A stretch of 64,000 nucleotides of DNA from JASLCR01 sp036405235 (lineage in GTDB: Bacteria; Patescibacteriota; Saccharimonadia; Saccharimonadales; Saccharimonadaceae): positions 1 through 64,000 of the forward strand of contig DASWYA010000001.1 in the NCBI GenBank assembly GCA_036405235.1, given 5' to 3'. Both the position numbers and the translations under genes were made by a program. The notes under the pieces were generated by a model, which saw only the letters and a program-made list of their open reading frames with translations, made no database searches and had not been told where the DNA came from. This document shows, piece by piece, positions 58,610 to 64,000 of this stretch. Every line of letters starts with the position of its first letter. Positions within the stretch are counted from its first letter, which is position 1.

Positions 58610-59608
58610 ATGCAACCTGTTTCAGATAAGGGTGAGGTAACGAAAATTATTTCTGGAAGTGTCTATCCAGAACTAGCGGCTAAAACAGCGAGCGAGCTTG
58701 GTCTTGAGCTGACATCACATGAAGGTAAAGAATTTCCGAATACTGAGCACTACGTGCGTGTAGGTACCTCAGTTCGAGGGGACAAAGTTTTCATTATCCA
58801 GTCGATGGCAGCGCGAAACGGCTGGAAAGTTGACGAATCAATTGTAGAGACGCTTCTACTTATTGATGCTGCAAAGCGAGCGTCAGCTGCTGAAATTACA
58901 CTGGTACTGCCATATCTTGCGTATAGTCGCCAAGATCGAAAGGCACGAGGTCGTGAACCAATTTCTGCTGCTGCAGTGGTGAGAGCATTTGAACATGCAG
59001 GTGCTGACAGAATTGTGAGTATTGATATGCACACTGCTCAGACTCAAGCTGTATTTAGTGGTCCATTTGATCATTTGACTGCCGAACCGGAGATTATTCG
59101 CGCGTTGCAGCGTGAAATTGGTGATAGTGATAGGAATGATTTTGTTGTGATTTCGCCTGATGCTGGGCGTGTAAAAGAAGCCGAAGATTACGCGGAAGCG
59201 CTTGGTGTAGGATCTCTCCACATTCCAAAAATTAGAAAGGGCGACACTATCGAGCGGGTAGCTCGAGTAGAAGGCCTAGAAGGTAAGACAGCGATAGTAA
59301 CGGACGACATGATTGATACAGCGGGCACACTAGTGAGTGCGGCTCAGGTATTGAAAGACTCTGGCGCGGCTAGGATTGTTGTTGCGGCAACGCACGGAAT
59401 TTTATCAGATCCGGCATGTGAACGTCTGCAGAATTCTCCAATAGATAAATTAATTATCACTGATACAATTCCAAATGATAAGGCAAAAGAGATGCTGGGT
59501 GATCGCTTAGAAATTGTGTCGGTGCATCTATTGCTTGCAAATAGCATCAAGCGTATCGCCGATGGTGATTCGATATCGGAGCTGTTTGGCGGACGAAATT
59601 ACAAGTAG
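58610..59608 (+). CDS. prs: Ribose-phosphate pyrophosphokinase
   Basis: 332 aa. Makes PRPP from ribose 5-phosphate and ATP. LPYLAYSRQDRKARGREPISAAAV, the metal-binding DMHTAQTQAVF, SPDAGRVKEAEDYAEAL and the PRPP loop VTDDMIDTAGTL are conserved. AGAGGGGA lies before the ATG. Its PRPP would serve nucleotide salvage enzymes, a central need in a reduced genome. Follows uppS by 18 nt. Confidence 0.93.
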   Translation: MQPVSDKGEVTKIISGSVYPELAAKTASELGLELTSHEGKEFPNTEHYVRVGTSVRGDKVFIIQSMAARNGWKVDESIVETLLLIDAAKRASAAEITLVLPYLAYSRQDRKARGREPISAAAVVRAFEHAGADRIVSIDMHTAQTQAVFSGPFDHLTAEPEIIRALQREIGDSDRNDFVVISPDAGRVKEAEDYAEALGVGSLHIPKIRKGDTIERVARVEGLEGKTAIVTDDMIDTAGTLVSAAQVLKDSGAARIVVAATHGILSDPACERLQNSPIDKLIITDTIPNDKAKEMLGDRLEIVSVHLLLANSIKRIADGDSISELFGGRNYK

Positions 59609-59667
59609 AGATTGTCCTCTTTTTGTGTCACAATATAATGAATAAAGAAATAAAATAGAGGGTATAC

Positions 59668-60828
59668 ATGGAGTTAATTTTCGGAATTATACTGGGTTTG
59701 GTTATCTTAGTGCTGCTGGTGGTTGTACATGAGCTGGGTCACGGCATCGTGGCGCGGCGCAATGGTGTGGTAGTAGAGGAGTTTGGAATAGGTTTTCCGC
59801 CGAAAGCTTGGGGCAAGAAAATTAAACGTAGTATCCTTGGTAAAAATGTCCTCTTTACACTTAACTGGTTGCCGCTTGGTGGTTTTGTGAAGCTACAGGG
59901 TGAGCATGATTCAGCTAGCAAAAAAGGCGACTATGGTGCGGCAACCTATTGGCAGAAAACGAAGATTCTTTTAGCTGGCGTACTAATGAACTGGGTGGTT
60001 GCGATTATCTTACTCAGTTGCATGGCGCTTGTAGGTTTGCCAAAGATTTTACCGGATCAATATTATGTTTCTCAAGACGCTACAATCACGACTCTGCCAC
60101 TACAGCTTACTTATGTTGGCGAAGGGACACCAGCTGAAGCCTCTGGGCTGAAGCCTGGCGATGAATTGCTTCGCTTTAACGGGATGGGCGTAAGTTCACC
60201 AGATGATTTGACCAAGCTTACTCAGGTGCATAAAGGCGAAGCTGCTGAAATAATCTATAAACGTGGTGGCGTGGAATACACCACAAAGACAACGCTTCGC
60301 GCGGATAACATTGACAAGAAAGGCTTCCTCGGTGTAAGCTCGCGTACCCGAGAGGAGATAAAAAGTACCTGGTCCGCACCAATAGTGGGTACTGTAACAA
60401 CGGCACAGTTTACATGGGCAACACTGAAGGGCACGAGTGAGGTCGCATTTAATGCAGCTAAAGGCTTCTTTCAGAGTTTGAGTTTTGATAAGGCAACTCG
60501 TGAGAGTGGTAATAAGGAACTTGAAGTTGTAAGTGGAAGTGTGGCAGGGCCAGTTGGTATTCTTGGAGTTATTTTCCCGCAGGCGCAGTCGGCTGGGCCA
60601 AAGCAGCTGCTATTTTTGACTGCTATCATATCACTTAGCCTTGCGGTGATGAACACACTGCCAATCCCAGCACTTGATGGTGGTCGTTGGTTCCTCATGA
60701 CTGTCTATAAGCTTCGAAAGAAAGAGCTTACAAAGGAACGCGAAGAAAAAGTGCAGACTATTGGCTTCCTTGTACTAATTGGATTAGTTATCCTGGTGAC
60801 GTTTGCGGATGTCGGCAAATTCTTCTAA
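59668..60828 (+). CDS. rseP: Site-2 intramembrane metalloprotease RseP
   Basis: 386 aa. HELGH at residues 21-25 in the first membrane segment, a GF/LPLGGFVKL block, one PDZ domain (about 145-225, AEASGLKPGDELLRFNGMGV), and the second zinc-site segment NTLPIPALDGGRWF. Cleaves transmembrane anti-sigma or signal-peptide remnants. The GAGGGTATAC ribosome site precedes the ATG. The CPBP gene overlaps its end by 20 nt. The single PDZ domain is the Gram-positive (RasP-like) layout. Confidence 0.92.
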   Translation: MELIFGIILGLVILVLLVVVHELGHGIVARRNGVVVEEFGIGFPPKAWGKKIKRSILGKNVLFTLNWLPLGGFVKLQGEHDSASKKGDYGAATYWQKTKILLAGVLMNWVVAIILLSCMALVGLPKILPDQYYVSQDATITTLPLQLTYVGEGTPAEASGLKPGDELLRFNGMGVSSPDDLTKLTQVHKGEAAEIIYKRGGVEYTTKTTLRADNIDKKGFLGVSSRTREEIKSTWSAPIVGTVTTAQFTWATLKGTSEVAFNAAKGFFQSLSFDKATRESGNKELEVVSGSVAGPVGILGVIFPQAQSAGPKQLLFLTAIISLSLAVMNTLPIPALDGGRWFLMTVYKLRKKELTKEREEKVQTIGFLVLIGLVILVTFADVGKFF

Positions 60829-61561
60829 GAAAACTACCGGCAAACAGCATGCTCGGCACGTAGGGCAAGTCGTTGCTGTTACTCTATGGGTCATTGCTTC
60901 GTTTTTCCTTGCAGCTGTAGTGACGATAGGGGCTTTGTTCGTTCTTGGTAAGCTTGGCTTTAGCTTAGATAGTTTTGATCAGGCCGTACAGACAACCGTA
61001 ACAGCTGGAGTGATGTATCTCATCGCATTTGTTATCACTGTTGGGGTACCAAAAATCATACTGAAGCACCAGACGTCCCTCAAGGAAATTGGTCTTGATC
61101 GCTTACCGTCGTGGCTTGATATTCTCGTTGGTCCGCTTGGTTTTATCCCGTATATAATCCTGTCAGTACTTCTGGCGTATATAGCAACACTTCTCATACC
61201 TGGATTTGATATTGAGGAAGCTCAGGATGTAGGCTTCAACACGGTGACTAACCAAGTAGGCGTGATGCTTGCATTTGTTACGCTGGTAGTTATAGCCCCG
61301 ATTGCGGAAGAAGCGATGTTCCGTGGCTATCTATATTCAAAGTTGAGACGACTCACGGGTGTGATCTGGGCGACCTTACTGACAAGTCTCGTGTTTGGCT
61401 TGGTGCATTTGCAACTCAATGTTGCTGTTGACGTCTTTGCGTTGAGCCTTGTTATGTGCGCACTTCGCGAAGTAACGGGTAGTATTTGGGCGGGAGTTTT
61501 ACTGCATATGACGAAAAACGGCCTAGCGTTCTTTTTACTATTTGTATATCCGATGCTCTGA
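60809..61561 (+). CDS. CPBP (CAAX/Abi) family intramembrane metalloprotease
   Basis: 250 aa from ATG 60809 (MSANSSKKTTGKQHARH). Six or so membrane segments. The family motifs EEAMFRGYLY (E-E-x3-R) and FGLVHLQLN (FxxxH) are present, with a further H in LLHMTKNGLAF. CPBP proteins include bacteriocin-immunity and Abi proteins; no substrate can be named. It overlaps rseP, which suggests joint control of membrane proteolysis. Confidence 0.85.
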   Translation: MSANSSKKTTGKQHARHVGQVVAVTLWVIASFFLAAVVTIGALFVLGKLGFSLDSFDQAVQTTVTAGVMYLIAFVITVGVPKIILKHQTSLKEIGLDRLPSWLDILVGPLGFIPYIILSVLLAYIATLLIPGFDIEEAQDVGFNTVTNQVGVMLAFVTLVVIAPIAEEAMFRGYLYSKLRRLTGVIWATLLTSLVFGLVHLQLNVAVDVFALSLVMCALREVTGSIWAGVLLHMTKNGLAFFLLFVYPML

Positions 61562-61677
61562 TATAATGATGGTGATGAATACCTGGCGCAATAACTTCTC
61601 ATTGCTTACACCGCCCTTGCGGTAGATTCTAATTTTCACACTCTAGAAATACCAAGCAATGAACAACGGAGATAATT
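61562..61677 (+). promoter_or_regulatory. Structured leader of proS with candidate attenuation elements
   Basis: TATAAT at 61562-61567 sets transcription near 61575. Within the leader, CATTGCTT (61600-61607) pairs with AAGCAATG (61654-61661), and ACCGC (61610-61614) pairs with GCGGT (61619-61623) across the Pro codons of the leader peptide. The GGAG ribosome site of proS (61668-61671) lies just after the 8-bp stem. There is no U-tract, so control of translation fits better than termination. Confidence 0.6.
61575..61625 (+). CDS. Candidate proS leader peptide with tandem proline codons
   Basis: 16 codons: MNTWRNNFSLLTPPLR, stop TAG at 61623-61625. The ATG at 61575 is 7 nt after TATAAT, the same spacing as the leaderless genes elsewhere in the window; in-frame ATGs at 61566 and 61569 overlap the box. 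CCG CCC (61611-61616) encode Pro-Pro three codons before the stop, in front of the prolyl-tRNA synthetase gene. Scarcity of charged tRNA-Pro would stall the ribosome there and break the CATTGCTT stem. Judged from sequence only; chance is a real alternative for so short a frame. Confidence 0.5.
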   Translation: MNTWRNNFSLLTPPLR

Positions 61678-62925
61678 ATGCGAAGAAGTAATCTATTTAT
61701 AAAAACCCTCAAAGATGCGCCAAGTGATGAAGTGGCAAAGAATGCTCAGCTACTGATCCGGGCAGGGTATGTCTACAAGGTAATGGCTGGTGTGTATGCC
61801 TATACACCTCTTGGTCTGCGTGTCCTAGAGAATATCAAGCAGATCGTGCGTGAAGAGATGAATGCTGTAAATGGTCAGGAACTCATCATGACCAATCTGC
61901 AGGCCAAAGAGACCTGGGAAACCACTGGTCGTTGGGACGACGAGGTAGTCGATGTGTGGTTTAAGACGAAACTGCAGGATGACACCGAACTTGGCCTTGC
62001 CTGGAGCCATGAAGAGGCGATCATGGAAATGATGCAGCAGTACGTTAAAAGCTATAAAGATCTACCGACAAGTGTTTATCAGTTCCAAACGAAGCTTCGA
62101 AATGAGTTGCGAGCGAAGAGTGGTATTATGCGCGGTCGCGAGTTTGTCATGAAAGATATGTATAGTCTGCATACTACTGCCGAAGATTGCGATACGTATT
62201 ATGACAAAGTGATCGAAGCATATAAGCGTTGCTATGACCGTTTCGGTATTGGTGACAGTACATTTGTGACATTTGCTAGCGGTGGGGCATTTACGAAGTT
62301 CAGCCATGAGTTTCAGACAATTTGTGATGCTGGCGAGGATACATTGTATGTCAATGAGGATAGTAGCGTAGCGGTCAACGAAGAGGTGCTTGATGATGCA
62401 GCTGCGGAGCTTGGCATCGACAAGGCAGAACTCAAGCCAGTCACAAGTGCGGAAGTGGGTAATATCTTCAAGTTTGGTACCGAGAAATCTGAGCAAATGG
62501 GAATTTACTACACCGATAAAGATGGCAAACAGCAGCCGATCTACCTAGCAAGCTATGGTATTGGCATTACTCGCGTGATGGGAGTCATTGTAGAGAAGAT
62601 GAGCGATGATAAGGGCTTGATCTGGCCAAAGAATATTGCGCCATACAAGCTGTGTCTCGTGTCAATTGGCGAAAAAGGTAGCGCTGAGGCAGATAGATTA
62701 TATGATGAACTGACTGGGGCAGGAATTGAAGTACTCTACGATGATCGCGATGAGCGTCCGGGTACAAAATTTGCTGATGCTGAACTGATGGGGATTCCGT
62801 ATCGCATCACGGTTTCAGATCGCGGTGTTGCGGCAAACGAATACGAGTTGACCGAGCGTAAATCTGGAGCAACTGAGAATCTGAATCACGCGGCATTAAT
62901 CGATAAACTGTCTATGCTTGCATAG
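61678..62925 (+). CDS. proS: Prolyl-tRNA synthetase, short form
   Basis: 415 aa; the roughly 180-residue editing insertion of the E. coli enzyme is missing, as in alpha-proteobacterial and mitochondrial forms. Class II motifs: motif 1 GVYAYTPLGLRVLENI, motif 2 FQFQTKLRNELRAKSGIMRGREFVMKDMYSLH, motif 3 ASYGIGITRVMGV. C-terminal anticodon-binding domain from about residue 325. Mischarged Ala-tRNA-Pro would need a separate YbaK/ProX-type editor. Preceded by a leader with a Pro-rich mini-ORF. Confidence 0.95.
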   Translation: MRRSNLFIKTLKDAPSDEVAKNAQLLIRAGYVYKVMAGVYAYTPLGLRVLENIKQIVREEMNAVNGQELIMTNLQAKETWETTGRWDDEVVDVWFKTKLQDDTELGLAWSHEEAIMEMMQQYVKSYKDLPTSVYQFQTKLRNELRAKSGIMRGREFVMKDMYSLHTTAEDCDTYYDKVIEAYKRCYDRFGIGDSTFVTFASGGAFTKFSHEFQTICDAGEDTLYVNEDSSVAVNEEVLDDAAAELGIDKAELKPVTSAEVGNIFKFGTEKSEQMGIYYTDKDGKQQPIYLASYGIGITRVMGVIVEKMSDDKGLIWPKNIAPYKLCLVSIGEKGSAEADRLYDELTGAGIEVLYDDRDERPGTKFADAELMGIPYRITVSDRGVAANEYELTERKSGATENLNHAALIDKLSMLA

Positions 62926-62932
62926 ACCAAGT

Positions 62933-62947
62933 ATGCTAGCGTAGCAT
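62933..62947. repeat. Small inverted repeat before the 79-aa gene
   Basis: ATGCTA-GCG-TAGCAT, ending 6 nt before ATG 62954. Possible operator or start-site hairpin. Confidence 0.4.
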
Positions 62948-62953
62948 CATAAT

Positions 62954-63193
62954 ATGATAGAGCAGCTTGGCCCAGAGGTTGAAACATTTACCCAGCTTGT
63001 TGCTGTAGATAAATATCTTCGCGAACTATTTCCAGACAATGAATTTCCTAGCATAACACCGGAGCTGTTGGCTAAAACCGGCTTACTTTCACGTGTTATC
63101 GGCAGGAACATAGTCACTGTTGGCATGGACGACGAACTATTTCGTGTATCTCTGACTGCAACTCATGATGACGATCAGTACGAGTCTATTTGA
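62954..63193 (+). CDS. Small acidic protein of unknown function
   Basis: 79 aa, acidic, no Cys, no membrane segment. The pattern FTQLVAVDKYLRELFPDNEFPSITPELLAKTGLLSRVIGRNIVTVGMDDELFRV suggests a small alpha/beta fold. No family recognised. It lies between proS and greA on the same strand, just after a small inverted repeat. Confidence 0.5.
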   Translation: MIEQLGPEVETFTQLVAVDKYLRELFPDNEFPSITPELLAKTGLLSRVIGRNIVTVGMDDELFRVSLTATHDDDQYESI

Positions 63194-63280
63194 CACGTGA
63201 ACACATAATTGATACACTTATTGCAGATGTAGACAGATAAGACTTCTGCGAGGGTTTACATTCATTAATTGACAATCATC

Positions 63281-63307
63281 AAAGTGGTGCCCTAGGGGTG
63301 CCACTTT
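63281..63307 (+). promoter_or_regulatory. Hairpin in the leader of greA
   Basis: AAAGTGG (63281-63287) with CCACTTT (63301-63307), continued by two wobble pairs and CCC/GGG, loop TAG: a 12-bp helix. No U-tract follows, so it is not a typical terminator. TTGACA at 63269-63274 lies upstream without a convincing -10 box. The rest of 63194-63336 shows nothing else. Confidence 0.55.
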
Positions 63308-63336
63308 ATAAAATAACTCGTAAATAGGGAACTACT

Positions 63337-63792
63337 ATGAAAAAAATATACCAGATTACAAACGATGGTAAAAAAGAGCTAGAAGCAGAGCTCGAACAGC
63401 TAAAATCACGCCGTGGTGAGATAGCAGACAAAATCGCCGAAGCTCGCGATTATGGCGATCTTTCTGAAAATGCTGAGTATGATGCTGCACGTGAAGAGCA
63501 AGGACTTGTCGAGAGTCGTATCGCTGAGATCGAGGACATTCTGCAAAACGCAGAAATCATCAAAGCTAGCCGTAAATCAACTGTAGGGCTTGGCAGTAAA
63601 GTTGAGCTTAAAAATGGCAGCAAAAAAGTTGAATACCATATCGTAGGCCCGGTCGAAGCAAATCCGATCGAAGGTAAGATCTCTAATGAATCGCCAATCG
63701 GCTTGGCTCTAATGGGTAAAAAAGAAGGCGATACGGCTGTTGTGTCAACGCCAAAAGGCGACATCAACTACAAAGTCGTAGCTGTTAATTAA
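63337..63792 (+). CDS. greA: Transcription elongation factor GreA
   Basis: 151 aa. Rescues backtracked RNA polymerase. N-terminal coiled coil with the acidic tip ARDYGDLSENAEYDAAREEQ (D and E at the tip) and C-terminal FKBP-like domain ending KEGDTAVVSTPKGDINYKVVAV. Size and motifs are normal. AGGGAA lies before the ATG. Its stop overlaps the stop of the convergent partial gene. Confidence 0.95.
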   Translation: MKKIYQITNDGKKELEAELEQLKSRRGEIADKIAEARDYGDLSENAEYDAAREEQGLVESRIAEIEDILQNAEIIKASRKSTVGLGSKVELKNGSKKVEYHIVGPVEANPIEGKISNESPIGLALMGKKEGDTAVVSTPKGDINYKVVAVN

Positions 63793-64000
63793 GCGGCAGA
63801 GTCCTCTTTTTCCTCTCTAAAAAATGGTTCAATAGCTTTCTTTGCGAGAAGTCGGTCGCGTATAGGATTGGGAAGTTCTCCTCGGTCTGCTACATGCTGT
63901 AGGTCCGCTTGCGGCACAGTTAGTTGTGTCATACGAGCCTCAAATGCGACCTGCCCATTATTGACGGCTGTCAACATGCGTCCACCAACGCCTTTTAGAG
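63789..64000 (-). CDS. C-terminal part of an unidentified protein (continues past the window)
   Basis: The reading frame is open from the right window edge to the stop at 63789. About 70 residues are visible, beginning LKGVGGRMLTAVNNGQVAFE; ATG 63977 is in frame but the frame continues upstream of it, so the true start is probably outside. Contains RGELPNPIRDRLLAKKAIEPFF and an acidic tail. No family could be named from this piece. Confidence 0.5.
   Translation of the reverse strand, partial: LKGVGGRMLTAVNNGQVAFEARMTQLTVPQADLQHVADRGELPNPIRDRLLAKKAIEPFFREEKEDSAA

Overview
The window reads as ordinary bacterial chromosome from a small-genome member of the Patescibacteria/CPR, most likely Candidatus Saccharibacteria (TM7). 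The grounds are short forms of many housekeeping proteins (IF2 of 589 aa, EF-Ts of 198 aa, adenylate kinase of 182 aa without a full LID, prolyl-tRNA synthetase of 415 aa), a surface toolkit typical of episymbionts (LPXTG protein, type IV prepilin, LytR-CpsA-Psr protein, VirB2/TrbC-like membrane domain), DUF5663-type small proteins, and UGA used as a normal stop (so not the UGA-recoding Gracilibacteria/SR1). The phylum call is inference; the 3' part of 23S rRNA and the 5S rRNA at 1-997 would settle it.

Layout. 1-1036: end of 23S, spacer, 5S and terminator. 1065-5360: M14 carboxypeptidase, a KGG small protein behind an attenuator-like hairpin, a zincin/ROK pair, an LPATG protein. 5467-8364: rpsA and infB. 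8411-13948: a Saccharibacteria-style locus of two divergent pairs of uncharacterised proteins (each pair with a small DUF5663-like gene), split by a strikingly G+C-rich two-gene cassette (about 9930-11590). 13945-17303: fmt, def, priA. 17353-22057: phosphoribosyltransferase-like protein, winged-helix regulator, recJ, ABC exporter. 22139-28929: rpsU, yqeY-like, adk, map, ftsA, ftsZ, an NrdR-like protein without its zinc ribbon, a thioredoxin-fold/VKOR pair and a DUF1295 protein. 28930-32039: T-box leader and ileS. 32049-39140: surface and unknown genes, galU. 39202-47032: rplU, parA, parB and an envelope cluster (lepB, polymerase/ligase, LCP, membrane protein, HtrA). 47039-50337: prmC, lipoprotein, prfA, rpmE. 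50421-56182: membrane zincin, rpsB-tsf, a membrane-tethered tyrosine phosphatase, recF. 56284-64000: frr, isoprenyl diphosphate synthase, uppS, prs, rseP, CPBP protease, proS with a proline-codon leader peptide, greA.

Regulatory style. Promoters are easy to see: TTGACA-like -35 boxes exactly 17 nt from TATAAT-like -10 boxes. A recurring pattern is a -10 box only 6-8 nt before an ATG or GTG start, which implies leaderless mRNAs for at least fourteen reading frames here (including ftsA, priA, def, lepB, prmC, galU). Two aminoacyl-tRNA synthetase genes carry long leaders instead: a T-box before ileS and a candidate ribosome-stalling leader peptide (MNTWRNNFSLLTPPLR) before proS.

Most striking candidates for something undescribed: the G+C-rich cassette with its near-perfect 23-bp palindrome, the fusion of a VirB2-like membrane module to a probable outward-facing tyrosine phosphatase, the proS leader peptide, and the widespread leaderless starts. 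No tRNA gene, CRISPR array or insertion sequence was seen.
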